Source: Wagnerdoeblera sp046292685 | GTDB taxonomy: Bacteria; Pseudomonadota; Alphaproteobacteria; Rhodobacterales; Rhodobacteraceae | Reading direction: 5' to 3' | NCBI RefSeq assembly: GCF_046292685.1 | Contig: NZ_JBKBQM010000013.1 | Coordinates: 1 to 64,000, forward strand | DNA length: 64,000 nt | Shown here: one piece after another, positions 17,540 through 27,936 of the stretch | Layout of the letters: every line of letters begins with the position of its first letter | Position numbering within the stretch: the stretch's first letter is position 1 | Notes under the pieces: generated by a model | Databases searched by the model: none | Told to the model about the DNA's origin: nothing | Seen by the model: the letters and a program-made list of their open reading frames with translations, nothing else | Program-made: the position numbers and the translations under genes

Positions 17540-18193
17540 ATGATCGAGTTCGAATCCGTCTCGAAAAGCTTCTGGACTGGAAAGACGCGCAAGGTCATCC
17601 TCGACCGGGCCTCGTTCCGGGTGGAACCGGGCAATTCGCTGGGGATCCTGGCGCCCAACGGCACCGGCAAGACCACCGTCATCAACATGATGGCCGGACT
17701 GGAAAAACCCGACGAAGGCAAGATCACCCGCACCAGCCGGATATCCTTTCCGCTGGGGTTCATGGGCGGGGTCGTCAACAAGCACACCGGCACGGAAAAC
17801 GCACGCTACATCGCCCGGCTCTATGGCCTCGATCCCGATTATGTGGAGGCGTTCTGCCGCTGGCTGTGCGGGATCGAGGAATATTTCGACATGCCGGTGG
17901 GCACCTACAGCCAAGGCATGCGGGCGCGGTTCTCGTTTTCGCTGATGCTGGCAATGGAATTCGACATCTATCTGATCGACGAAGGCATGCCGACGACCAC
18001 CGATGTGGCGTTCAATCGCAAGGCCGGGTCGATCCTGCGCGAACGGCTGAAGAACGCCACGGTGGTGATCGTGTCGCATCAGGCCGACATACTGGAAAAG
18101 TTCTGCCGCTCGGCCGCGGTGCTGCGCAACGGGCAGCTTTACATGTTCGACACCCTGGAAGAGGCGAAGCGGCTTTATGACTACTCTGCTTAA
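17540..18193 (+). CDS. kpsT: Capsule polysaccharide ABC exporter ATPase, KpsT-like
   Basis: A 217-aa ATPase of the polysaccharide-export ABC-2 class. Walker A reads APNGTGKTT (38-46), with Ala in place of the usual first Gly; the signature is YSQGMRARF and Walker B is DIYLIDEGM. The final residues overlap the next gene by 17 bases. With the KpsE-like protein it should drive export of a lipid-linked polysaccharide across the inner membrane, but the membrane permease KpsM and the outer-membrane channel KpsD are not in the window. Confidence 0.88.
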   Translation: MIEFESVSKSFWTGKTRKVILDRASFRVEPGNSLGILAPNGTGKTTVINMMAGLEKPDEGKITRTSRISFPLGFMGGVVNKHTGTENARYIARLYGLDPDYVEAFCRWLCGIEEYFDMPVGTYSQGMRARFSFSLMLAMEFDIYLIDEGMPTTTDVAFNRKAGSILRERLKNATVVIVSHQADILEKFCRSAAVLRNGQLYMFDTLEEAKRLYDYSA

Positions 18194-19817
18194 GGCGCCG
18201 CGCTATCGCATCCGGCCGGCGTCGCCGGCACCGGCCCAGGCCGAGCGGCGCGCGGCCAAACCGGCCACCCACCCCGACGACACGTTGTTCGCACCGCAGC
18301 CCGACTTGCTGATGACCGAGACCGCCGCCCCCGCGACCGAGGTGACGACGCCGCAGGATCTGGCCCGCGATGCCGAAATCGACGCGATCCGCCGCGAAGG
18401 GCTGACAGGGCGCCAGTTGCGCCTGGCGCGCCGCATGGCGGAAAAGCACGGGCTTGCGACCACGTCGGATTTCGACGCGGTGCGCCAGCTGCGCAAGGCC
18501 GGAATCGACCCGCTCGTGCGCAGCAACATGCTGGACATGGTGACCCGCAGCGATGGCGCACCGCCGGCGGCCGGTGGCTCGCGTGCGCTGACCACGATGC
18601 CGCAGACTGCCTTGCCGCAAACCACCGGGCCGACGCGGCTGCTGGCACCCGAACAGCGCGCCGAACAAAGCCACATGGCCGATATCCAGCGCATCCAGCG
18701 CGACATTGCCCGCCGCCGGCGGCGAAAGCTGATGTTGCTGTGGGTGCGGCTTTCGGTGTTCGTCGGGTTGCCGACGCTGATTGCGGCCTTTTACTATACG
18801 GTGCTGGCCACCCCGCTTTACGCCACGAAATCGGAATTCGTGATCCAGCAGGCGGAAAACCCGGCCGCGGGGGGGCTGGGCGGGCTGTTTTCCGGCACGC
18901 AGTTCGCCACCTCGCAGGATTCCATCGCGGTGCAGGGCTATCTGCAATCGCGCGAGGCCATGCTGCGGCTGGACAGTTCGCTGGGCTTTCGCGCCGCCTT
19001 CGCCGACCCGTCGGTGGATCCGCTGCAACGGCTGGAGGACCCGAACTCGATCGAGGCGGCCTACAGGATCTACCAGAAGAACGTGAAGATCGCCTACGAC
19101 CCCACCGAAGGCATCATCAAGATGGAGGTGTCGGCCCCCGACCCGAAGGTGTCGCAAGCCTGGAGCCGCGAGCTGATCTCCTATGCCGAGGAACAGGTGA
19201 ACCACCTGTCCGAACGGTTGCGGGCCGACGCGATGTCGGGGGCCCGCGCAAGCTATGACGAGGCCGAACGCAAATTGCTGGCCGCGCAGGACCGGGTGTT
19301 GCAATTGCAGGAAGCCAACAAGGTGCTGTCTTCCGAGGTCGAGGTCACGCTGATTTCCAGCCGGATCACCGGGTTGGAAAACCAGCTGAGCCAGGATCGG
19401 CTGGCACTTGCGCAGATGCTGTCCAACCCCAACCCCAACCGCGCCAGGGTAGAGCCCGTGCAACGCCGCATCGCCACGCTGGAGGAGGAAATCCGCCTGC
19501 TGCGCGCGCGCCTGACCGAAGATGGCGCCGGCGGGCGGTCTTTGGCCAAGGTCCAGTCGGAACTGGTGGTGGCACAGACCGAGGTGACCACGCGGCAGTT
19601 GCTGTTGCAACAGGCGGCGCAGCAACTGGAAACCGCCCGGATCGAGGCCAACCGCCAGCAGCGCTATCTTTCGCTGTCGGTTTCGCCCGTGGCGCCCGAC
19701 GTGGCCAGCTATCCGCGCGCCTTCGAGAATACCGCGGTGGCCTTCCTGATCTTTGCCGCAATCTACCTGATGGTCGCGCTGACCGCGTCGATCCTGCGCG
19801 AACAGGTATCGAGCTGA
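18177..19817 (+). CDS. kpsE: Capsule polysaccharide export inner-membrane protein, KpsE/CtrB-like
   Basis: A 546-aa polysaccharide co-polymerase/export family protein. A long, charged, probably disordered N-terminus (1-180) precedes a first membrane span near 184-206 (LSVFVGLPTLIAAFYYTVLA), a periplasmic domain with long coiled coils (about 345-500) and a second span near 516-538. This topology fits KpsE/BexC/CtrB, which link the ABC exporter to the outer-membrane channel. The N-terminal 180-residue cytosolic extension is longer than in E. coli KpsE. It begins inside the end of kpsT. Confidence 0.87.
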   Translation: MTTLLKAPRYRIRPASPAPAQAERRAAKPATHPDDTLFAPQPDLLMTETAAPATEVTTPQDLARDAEIDAIRREGLTGRQLRLARRMAEKHGLATTSDFDAVRQLRKAGIDPLVRSNMLDMVTRSDGAPPAAGGSRALTTMPQTALPQTTGPTRLLAPEQRAEQSHMADIQRIQRDIARRRRRKLMLLWVRLSVFVGLPTLIAAFYYTVLATPLYATKSEFVIQQAENPAAGGLGGLFSGTQFATSQDSIAVQGYLQSREAMLRLDSSLGFRAAFADPSVDPLQRLEDPNSIEAAYRIYQKNVKIAYDPTEGIIKMEVSAPDPKVSQAWSRELISYAEEQVNHLSERLRADAMSGARASYDEAERKLLAAQDRVLQLQEANKVLSSEVEVTLISSRITGLENQLSQDRLALAQMLSNPNPNRARVEPVQRRIATLEEEIRLLRARLTEDGAGGRSLAKVQSELVVAQTEVTTRQLLLQQAAQQLETARIEANRQQRYLSLSVSPVAPDVASYPRAFENTAVAFLIFAAIYLMVALTASILREQVSS

Positions 19818-19825
19818 GCGCCGGT

Positions 19826-19848
19826 CGCCGCCGCGACGCCCGGCGGCG
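19826..19848. terminator. GC-rich hairpin between convergent kpsE and uup
   Basis: An 8-bp stem (19826-19833 with 19841-19848) with a 7-base loop sits between two convergent stop codons. No clear T-tract follows on either strand, so terminator function is tentative. Confidence 0.4.
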
Positions 19849-19855
19849 GACTGTC

Positions 19856-21679
<1,824 letters not shown>

Positions 21680-21732
21680 GCCTGCGGCGTTAGGATGCGG
21701 CGGACAAAAGGTCAAGCGGGCGCGAATTTTCC

Positions 21733-21760
21733 TTGCAAAGTGCAACGTCCCGCATATTCT
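21733..21760 (+). promoter_or_regulatory. Candidate promoter of the cold-shock gene
   Basis: TTGCAA (21733-21738) and TATTCT (21755-21760) are 16 bases apart. The TTGCA-AAG-TGCAA inverted repeat (21733-21745) overlaps the -35 element. It implies a leader of about 110 bases before the ATG at 21881, in line with the long leaders of cold-shock mRNAs. Confidence 0.4.
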
Positions 21761-21880
21761 TTTTCTGCGACGTCTTTCTATCGACCCCCTGTCTGCCGCA
21801 CGGCGCCAGTTATCGACCTGACTTGACTGCGCCGGGCCGCCGCAATGGTGTGGGCGGCGTTTCTGACAGGAGACTTCACG

Positions 21881-22087
21881 ATGGCCAAGGGCACCGTGAA
21901 ATGGTTCAACACCACCAAGGGCTATGGCTTCATCGCCCCTGAAGGCAGCAGCAAGGACGTGTTCGTCCACATCACCGCGCTGGAGCGGGCGGGCATCCGG
22001 GCGCTGAAGGACGGCCAGCCGGTGACCTTCGACATCGAAAAGTCGCGCGACGGCCGCGAATCCGCGACGAACCTGGCGCTGGCCTGA
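21881..22087 (+). CDS. Cold-shock protein, CspA family
   Basis: A 68-aa single cold-shock domain. The RNA-binding motifs RNP1 (KGYGFIAP) and RNP2 (VFVHITAL) are intact. Such proteins bind single-stranded RNA/DNA and melt RNA structures. CAGGAGAC stands 7-14 bases before the ATG. Several paralogues are usual in Rhodobacterales, so whether this copy is cold-induced cannot be told. A strong hairpin follows at 22133. Confidence 0.95.
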   Translation: MAKGTVKWFNTTKGYGFIAPEGSSKDVFVHITALERAGIRALKDGQPVTFDIEKSRDGRESATNLALA

Positions 22088-22132
22088 CCCGGCGCACGGG
22101 GGCGCTGCCCGCCGGATATGACCGAACAGAGG

Positions 22133-22155
22133 AAGGGGCGCGTCGGGCGCCCCTT
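22133..22155. terminator. Terminator shared by csp and the DUF486 gene
   Basis: A 9-bp stem (22133-22141 with 22147-22155) begins with AA and ends with TT, and a short T run follows on the plus strand. It sits between two convergent genes and overlaps the stop of the minus-strand gene, so it can serve both. Confidence 0.65.
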
Positions 22156-22502
22156 TACCATTTGTGAAAGATGAAGAACGCCCCGCCGGCGATGAAGGCA
22201 AAGCCGACGAGGTGGTTCCAGGCCAGCGGCTCTTTCAGATACAGCACCGAGAAGGCGGCAAAGACCGAGAGGGTGATGACCTCCTGGATGGTCTTGAGTT
22301 CGGCGGCGCTGAAATGGCCGTGGCCGATCCGGTTGGCCGGAACCTGCAGCACATATTCGAAAAAGGCGATGCCCCAGCTGACCAGAATGACGGTCAGGAG
22401 CGGCGCGGTCTTGTATTTCAGGTGGCCATACCATGCAAAGGTCATGAAGACGTTGGAGGCCAGCAGCAAGCCGATGGTCAGAACGGGAACAGGCAAGGAC
22501 AT
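22155..22502 (-). CDS. DMT-superfamily membrane protein, DUF486
   Basis: A 115-aa protein with four hydrophobic segments, typical of DUF486, a small multidrug-resistance-like branch of the drug/metabolite transporter fold. Recognisable stretches are FMTFAWYGHLK, WGIAFFEYVLQVPANRIG and the terminal GGAFFIFHKW. Proteins of this size in the fold act as dimers, but no substrate is known. The ATG at 22502 starts MSLPVPVL. It occupies the place upstream of pccB where the regulator pccR is found in Rhodobacter sphaeroides. Confidence 0.85.
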   Translation of the reverse strand: MSLPVPVLTIGLLLASNVFMTFAWYGHLKYKTAPLLTVILVSWGIAFFEYVLQVPANRIGHGHFSAAELKTIQEVITLSVFAAFSVLYLKEPLAWNHLVGFAFIAGGAFFIFHKW

Positions 22503-22578
22503 CTCGATCTCCGAAGACAGGTCTTGCATCCGGCGTATCGCGAAGCGCCTGGGCTGAAAAGAGGCTGGCATTAGCAGT

Positions 22579-22618
22579 TTTGCATTTCGCATCGCCGTCA
22601 TTGCACAAGCTTTGCAAA
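22579..22618. promoter_or_regulatory. Candidate PccR/ScfR-type binding region ahead of pccB
   Basis: TTTGCAAA occurs at 22611-22618, with degenerate copies TTTGCATT (22579-22586) and ATTGCACA (22600-22607). TTTGCAAA is the core bound by RamB/ScfR-type short-chain acyl-CoA regulators, including PccR of R. sphaeroides. It lies 71 bases before the pccB ATG in a locally AT-rich patch. The assignment is by motif likeness only. Confidence 0.45.
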
Positions 22619-22688
22619 TTTTCGCGTTTCCGCTTTGCGCGGTGCACCGTCTGACTTATCGTGCGCTCCGACCAAGGGGGAGACCGGA

Positions 22689-24221
22689 ATGAAGGACATC
22701 CTGAGCCAGCTCGAAGACCGCCGCGCCGTGGCACGCTTGGGCGGCGGCCAGCGCCGCATCGATGCGCAGCACGCCAAGGGCAAGCTGACCGCGCGCGAGC
22801 GGATCGAGCTGTTGCTGGACGACGGGTCGTTCGAGGAATTCGACATGTTCGTGGCCCACCGCTGCACCGATTTCGGGATGCAGGACGACCGCCCCGCCGG
22901 CGATGGCGTGGTGACTGGCTGGGGCACGATCAACGGCCGTCAGGTTTATGTGTTTTCCCAGGACTTCACCGTGATGGGCGGGTCGGTGTCGGAAACCCAC
23001 GGCGCCAAGATCTGCAAGATCATGGACATGGCGATGCAGAACGGTGCCCCCGTCATCGGCATCAACGATTCGGGCGGCGCGCGAATCCAGGAAGGCGTGG
23101 CCAGCCTTGCCGCCTATGGCGAGGTGTTCCAGCGCAACATCGAAGCTTCGGGCGTGGTGCCGCAGATTTCCCTCATCATGGGGCCTTGCGCCGGGGGGGC
23201 GGTCTATTCGCCGGCGATGACCGACTTCATCTTCATGGTGAAGGACACGAGCTACATGTTCGTGACCGGCCCCGATGTGGTCAAGACCGTCACGAACGAG
23301 GTGGTGACGGCCGAGGAACTGGGCGGCGCCGTCACGCATACCCGCAAGTCCTCGGTCGCGGATGGTGCGTTCGAGAACGATGTCGAGGCGCTGTCGGAAA
23401 TTCGCCGTCTGTTCGACTTCCTGCCGCTGAACAACCGGCAGAAGGCCCCCATGCGCCCGTTCTTCGACGATCCCGCGCGGGTGGAGATGAGCCTTGACAC
23501 GCTGGTGCCCGACAACCCCAACCAGCCCTACGACATGAAGGAACTGATCCTGAAGGTCGCGGACGAAGGCGATTTCTTCGAGATCCAGAAGGATTTCGCG
23601 GCCAACATCATCACCGGCTTCATCCGACTGGAAGGGCAGACGGTGGGCGTGGTGGCCAACCAGCCGATGGTGCTGGCCGGGTGCCTGGACATCGACGCAT
23701 CGCGCAAGGCCGCGCGCTTCGTGCGGTTCTGCGATGCCTTCGAAATTCCGATCCTGACCATCGTCGATGTGCCCGGCTTCCTGCCCGGGACGGGGCAGGA
23801 ATACGGCGGCGTCATCAAGCACGGTGCGAAACTGCTGTTCGCCTATGGCGAGGCGACGGTGCCCAAGGTCACCGTGCTGACCCGCAAGACCTATGGCGGG
23901 GCCTATGTGGTGATGGCATCCAAGCACCTGAAGGCCGATTTCAACTATGCCTGGCCGACGGCCGAGGTTGCGGTGATGGGGGCCAAGGGCGCGGTCGAAA
24001 TCCTTTACCGCAGCGAACTGGGCGACAAGGACAAGGTCGCGGCACGGGTCAAGGATTACGAGGATCGGTTCGCCAACCCCTTCGTCGCGGCGGAAAAGGG
24101 CTTCATCGACGAGGTCATCATGCCGCATTCCACCCGGCGGCGCGTGGCGCGGGCCTTTGCCTCGCTGCGCAACAAACGCCAGGAACGCCCCTGGAAGAAG
24201 CACGACAACATCCCGCTGTGA
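22689..24221 (+). CDS. pccB: Propionyl-CoA carboxylase beta chain
   Basis: A 510-aa carboxyltransferase subunit that moves CO2 from carboxybiotin to propionyl-CoA, giving (S)-methylmalonyl-CoA. The crotonase-fold features are clear: INDSGGARIQEGVASLAAYG and the oxyanion-hole glycines in GPCAGGAVYSPA (N-terminal half) and the C-terminal DVPGFLPGTGQEYGG and TRKTYGGAYVVM. Length fits the family. It opens the propionate block; pccA follows at 25930 after four small genes on the same strand. Confidence 0.96.
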   Translation: MKDILSQLEDRRAVARLGGGQRRIDAQHAKGKLTARERIELLLDDGSFEEFDMFVAHRCTDFGMQDDRPAGDGVVTGWGTINGRQVYVFSQDFTVMGGSVSETHGAKICKIMDMAMQNGAPVIGINDSGGARIQEGVASLAAYGEVFQRNIEASGVVPQISLIMGPCAGGAVYSPAMTDFIFMVKDTSYMFVTGPDVVKTVTNEVVTAEELGGAVTHTRKSSVADGAFENDVEALSEIRRLFDFLPLNNRQKAPMRPFFDDPARVEMSLDTLVPDNPNQPYDMKELILKVADEGDFFEIQKDFAANIITGFIRLEGQTVGVVANQPMVLAGCLDIDASRKAARFVRFCDAFEIPILTIVDVPGFLPGTGQEYGGVIKHGAKLLFAYGEATVPKVTVLTRKTYGGAYVVMASKHLKADFNYAWPTAEVAVMGAKGAVEILYRSELGDKDKVAARVKDYEDRFANPFVAAEKGFIDEVIMPHSTRRRVARAFASLRNKRQERPWKKHDNIPL

Positions 24222-24228
24222 CCCGCCG

Positions 24229-24621
24229 ATGCGCGCGGTTGCGGTGCTGCTGCTGCTGGCTGGCCCTGCCCTCGGGCAGGACCTGATCGAGGTTCCGTCA
24301 GGCCAACCGGTCAGCTTGCAGGATGTCATCTGGAACGAACCCGGTCCGGCCGGGCTGACCGTGCGCTTCCGCTTCATCGCCCCCCGGATCGCCCGCGAGG
24401 GGGGCACCATCGATTTCGACACCGCCGCCGAAGACATGGACCACCTGTGCCAGACCTTTGCCCTGCCCCGCATCGAAACCGTCACCGGGCCGCAACCGGC
24501 CCAGGTGGTGATTTCGCTGTCGGACCGGCCGGTGGAGTTCGGGGTGATCACGCCCGAGGCGACGCAGTTCTTCGAAGCCTATTCCATCGAGGATGGCACC
24601 TGCGTGTGGGAGGCGTTCTGA
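24229..24621 (+). CDS. Exported protein of unknown function (DUF6497-like)
   Basis: A 130-aa protein with an N-terminal signal peptide (RAVAVLLLLAGPALGQ, likely cleaved after about residue 16). The mature part is acidic and has two cysteines, near residues 73 and 127, that might pair in the periplasm. Similar small proteins follow pccB in other Rhodobacterales, and I believe they are filed as DUF6497, though this is from memory. No function is known. It starts 8 bases after the pccB stop and is probably co-transcribed. Confidence 0.75.
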   Translation: MRAVAVLLLLAGPALGQDLIEVPSGQPVSLQDVIWNEPGPAGLTVRFRFIAPRIAREGGTIDFDTAAEDMDHLCQTFALPRIETVTGPQPAQVVISLSDRPVEFGVITPEATQFFEAYSIEDGTCVWEAF

Positions 24622-24796
24622 TGCGCGGCCCCAGTGATGCAACCCGGCCACAAACGCCAAAAGCCGCGATTGCTGCATGGGCGAAATCCTGCGGATGCGA
24701 TAAACTGACGTCTCGCGGGCGCTGTGCGGCCGTGTTAGTGCAACCGTCGCCGGGCAATGCATCCGCTCGGACGATTTCGGAAAACAGGAGCAGTGG

Positions 24797-24931
24797 ATGT
24801 CTCTCACCGTTCGCGCCGCCTCGGCGCTCATGCTCGTTGCCTTTGTCGCCGCCTGCGCGCCCAAGCAAGAGCCCGTCTACGTCACCGAGCCGGTGGCGCC
24901 CCCGCCGACCTACACCGGCAAGTACAAGTGA
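24797..24931 (+). CDS. Very small lipoprotein, 44 aa
   Basis: The reading frame encodes a basic N-terminus, a hydrophobic stretch (SALMLVAFVAAC) and a lipobox VAAC with the acceptor at Cys20, followed by a short proline-rich tail ending YTGKYK. CAGGAGCAGTGG precedes the ATG. Tiny lipoproteins like this are common between pccB and pccA in the order. It resembles other entericidin-sized lipoproteins only in form, and no function can be assigned. Confidence 0.75.
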   Translation: MSLTVRAASALMLVAFVAACAPKQEPVYVTEPVAPPPTYTGKYK

Positions 24932-25015
24932 TCTGACAGCAGGTCACAGCCCGCGGGCAGGCGCCTGCCTGCCCGGGGCCGCCCTTCCGCGCGCCGTGGC
25001 CGGAAGGAGCATCGC

Positions 25016-25417
25016 ATGCTGAAGCATCGCGGATTTCCGGGCCGTTTGCCCGGCACGGACTACCAGTTCACCATCCGGCGCGCCAACGTAAAGGGCGGCG
25101 CCACGCGAATCATCCGGCGCGAACGCTATGCCGACCGCGCCCACGCCGACCGCATGGCCGATCTGGGCTTCATGCAGGCGCTCTGGAACCACTTCGGCGA
25201 AGAACCGTTCGAACGCGGCAACCTCGATGCCGGGCGCCTGTCCTGGCTGTTCGGCCGCGAGGTGGTGCCGGCCGAAGACCCGTTCGACCCCTGTTCCTAC
25301 GAGGCGCTGCTGAAGATCGACGTCAAGCGCGCGCGCGCCGCGTTTCCCGAAGTGTTCGCCCCGGCCGAAGCGCCGTGGTCGCCCGAGGCCGAGGGCGACG
25401 ACTGGGACGAGGACTGA
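25016..25417 (+). CDS. Conserved hypothetical protein, 133 aa
   Basis: I do not recognise a characterised domain. The protein is soluble, with an N-terminal basic segment (HRGFPGRLPGTDYQFTIRRANVKGG) and a strongly acidic C-terminus (EAEGDDWDED). It starts with ATG 25016 preceded by GGAAGGAG. It belongs to the run of small genes between pccB and pccA and is probably transcribed with them. Codon use and GC content match its neighbours, so it looks like a resident gene. Confidence 0.75.
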   Translation: MLKHRGFPGRLPGTDYQFTIRRANVKGGATRIIRRERYADRAHADRMADLGFMQALWNHFGEEPFERGNLDAGRLSWLFGREVVPAEDPFDPCSYEALLKIDVKRARAAFPEVFAPAEAPWSPEAEGDDWDED

Positions 25418-25604
25418 GCATGTTCGCGCCCGCCTGCCCCCCCTTGCGACGGTTCCCCGCGCGCGGCATCGCTGCGCGGTCTGCGGCAGCTGCCGGGCGC
25501 CGGGCCTGCAACCTTCGGCGGATTTCCCCCTCGGGGGCTTTCGCGCCAAAGGCACATGCGATAGACTCTGGCTTCAGAATAACAACCCGCCGAGGCAGTT
25601 CCAA

Positions 25605-25820
25605 ATGCGCAAGCTTCTTCTCGTTCCCGTTCTTCTGCTGCCGCTGGCCGGCTGCATGCAGGATCCGCTGTCGCGTGGCGCCGGCGGCGCCGTTGCCGGC
25701 GCAGTCATTGCCGACGCGACCGGCGGCAATGCGATCACGGGTGCCGTCATCGGTGGCCTTGCAGGCGCTGCAACCTGCGGCGTCAACCTCGGGCTGCCGC
25801 CCTGCCGCCCGCGCTACTGA
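25605..25820 (+). CDS. Small lipoprotein with glycine-zipper
   Basis: A 71-aa protein with a lipobox LAGC at residues 14-17 and a glycine/alanine-rich membrane-active stretch (GAGGAVAGAVIADATGG, then GAVIGGLAGAATCG). This is the glycine-zipper pattern found in OmpA-like/SlyB-type outer-membrane lipoproteins. The N-terminus RKLLLVPVLLLPLAGC is a clear type II signal peptide. Its role is probably structural in the envelope; this is inference. It precedes pccA by 109 bases. Confidence 0.8.
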   Translation: MRKLLLVPVLLLPLAGCMQDPLSRGAGGAVAGAVIADATGGNAITGAVIGGLAGAATCGVNLGLPPCRPRY

Positions 25821-25929
25821 CCTGACCGCCGCCTTCGGGCGGCACCCGAACCCATCCGCGGCCACCCGAGGGAGTTCCCCCCGGGTGGCCGTTCGCATTT
25901 GCGCGCCAGCCCGCGCCTGAGGAGGACCG

Positions 25930-27933
25930 ATGTTCAAGAAGATCCTGATCGCAAACCGGGGCGAGATCGCCTGCCGCGTCATCAAGACGGCGCGCAAGAT
26001 GGGCATCAAGACGGTCGCGGTCTATTCCGACGCCGACCGCAACGCGCTGCATGTCAAGATGGCGGACGAAGCCGTGCACATCGGGCCGCCGCCTGCGAAC
26101 CAGTCCTACATCGTGATCGACAAGATCATGGACGCCATCCGCCAGACCGGCGCCGAGGCGGTGCACCCCGGTTACGGCTTCCTGTCGGAACGGCGCGATT
26201 TCGCAGCCGCGCTGGAGGCCGAAGGCGTGGTGTTCATCGGCCCGCCGAGCCCTGCGATCGAGGCGATGGGCGACAAGATCACCTCGAAAAAGATCGCGGC
26301 CGAGGCAGGGGTTTCCACCGTTCCGGGCTACATGGGCCTGATCGCCGATGCCGACGAGGCGGTGAAGATCAGCCGCGACATCGGCTATCCGGTGATGATC
26401 AAGGCATCGGCGGGCGGCGGCGGCAAGGGGATGCGCATCGCCTGGAACGATGCCGAGGCGGCCGAGGGCTTCCAGTCCTCCAAGAACGAAGCGGCGGCTA
26501 GCTTCGGCGACGACCGCATCTTCATCGAGAAGTTCGTGACGCAGCCGCGCCACATCGAAATCCAGGTGCTGGCCGACAAGCACGGCAACTGCGTCTATCT
26601 GCACGAACGCGAATGCAGCATCCAGCGCCGCAACCAGAAGGTCATCGAGGAAGCACCTTCGCCATTCCTCGACGAGGCGACCCGAAAGGCGATGGGCGAA
26701 CAGGCCTGCGCGCTGGCACGGGCGGTGGGGTATACATCCGCGGGCACGGTGGAATTCATCGTGGACGGCAACCGCAACTTCTATTTCCTGGAAATGAACA
26801 CCCGCCTTCAGGTGGAACACCCTGTGACGGAGCTCATCACCGGGGTTGACCTGGTGGAACAGATGATCCGGGTGGCCGCGGGCGAACCGCTGCCCTTCAA
26901 ACAGCCGGATCTGAAGATCAACGGCTGGGCGATGGAAAGCCGGCTCTACGCCGAGGATCCCTATCGCAACTTCCTGCCCTCGATCGGGCGGCTCACGCGC
27001 TATCGCCCCCCGGTCGAGGGGCGCACCCTGGGCGGGGGCATCGTGCGCAACGATACCGGCGTCTACGAAGGCGGCGAGATCAGCATGTATTACGACCCGA
27101 TGATCGCCAAGCTCTGCACCTGGGGGCCGACCCGGGCGGATGCGATCGAGGAAATGCGCCTGGCGCTGGACACGTTCGAGGTGGAAGGCATCGGGCACAA
27201 CCTGCCGTTCTGTTCGGCGGTGATGGACCATCCGCGGTTCGTCTCGGGCAACATCACCACCGCCTTCATCGCCGAGGAATACAAGGAAGGCTTTCAGGGC
27301 GTCACCCTTTCGCCCACCGTGCTGCGCCGCGTCGTGGCGGCGGTGGCGGCGATGCACCGGGTGGCGGAAATCCGGCGCACGCGCATTTCCGGCACGATGG
27401 ACAACCACACCCGCCGCGTCGGCGACGACTGGGTGGTAACCCTCCAAGGCGAGGATCACCCCGTGCGCGTGGCGGCAGACCACGAAGGTTCGACGGTGCA
27501 TTTCCCCGACGGCACGTCCTTGCGGGTGTCCAGCGACTGGACCCCGGGCGATACGCTGGCCCGCCTCACGGTCGGGGGCGACCCGCTGGTGCTGAAGGTG
27601 GGCAAGGTGCCAATGGGCTTCCGCATCCGGGTGCGCGGCGCGGATCTGAAGGTGCATGTGCGCAGTCCGCGCGCGGCAGAGCTGGCGAGGCTGATGCCCG
27701 AAAAGCTGCCGCCCGACACGTCGAAGTTCCTGCTGTGCCCGATGCCGGGTCTGGTGGTGAAGATCAGCGTCGAGGAAGGCCAGGAGGTGCAGGAAGGTCA
27801 GGCCCTGGCCACCGTCGAGGCGATGAAGATGGAAAACATCCTCAAGGCCGAAAGGAAGGGCATGGTGAAAAAGATCAACGCCGCCCCCGGTGCCAGCCTG
27901 AAGGTGGACGACATCATCATGGAGTTCGAATAA
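25930..27933 (+). CDS. pccA: Propionyl-CoA carboxylase alpha chain (biotin carboxylase/BCCP)
   Basis: A 667-aa protein with an N-terminal biotin carboxylase domain (MFKKILIANRGEIACRVIKTA), an ATP-grasp region with the glycine loop KASAGGGGKGMR, a BT linker domain, and a C-terminal biotinyl domain with VEAMKMEN, where Lys633 carries biotin. It carboxylates biotin with ATP and bicarbonate and works with PccB in an alpha6beta6 complex. GAGGAGG lies just before the ATG. The next gene begins 3 bases after its stop. Confidence 0.96.
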   Translation: MFKKILIANRGEIACRVIKTARKMGIKTVAVYSDADRNALHVKMADEAVHIGPPPANQSYIVIDKIMDAIRQTGAEAVHPGYGFLSERRDFAAALEAEGVVFIGPPSPAIEAMGDKITSKKIAAEAGVSTVPGYMGLIADADEAVKISRDIGYPVMIKASAGGGGKGMRIAWNDAEAAEGFQSSKNEAAASFGDDRIFIEKFVTQPRHIEIQVLADKHGNCVYLHERECSIQRRNQKVIEEAPSPFLDEATRKAMGEQACALARAVGYTSAGTVEFIVDGNRNFYFLEMNTRLQVEHPVTELITGVDLVEQMIRVAAGEPLPFKQPDLKINGWAMESRLYAEDPYRNFLPSIGRLTRYRPPVEGRTLGGGIVRNDTGVYEGGEISMYYDPMIAKLCTWGPTRADAIEEMRLALDTFEVEGIGHNLPFCSAVMDHPRFVSGNITTAFIAEEYKEGFQGVTLSPTVLRRVVAAVAAMHRVAEIRRTRISGTMDNHTRRVGDDWVVTLQGEDHPVRVAADHEGSTVHFPDGTSLRVSSDWTPGDTLARLTVGGDPLVLKVGKVPMGFRIRVRGADLKVHVRSPRAAELARLMPEKLPPDTSKFLLCPMPGLVVKISVEEGQEVQEGQALATVEAMKMENILKAERKGMVKKINAAPGASLKVDDIIMEFE

Positions 27934-27936
27934 CCC

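Noticed and set aside
16526..18079. 517-codon minus-strand frame extending upstream of the SseB gene
   Set aside because: The part beyond 17314 lies antisense to kpsT and has no family likeness; the conserved start is ATG 17314.
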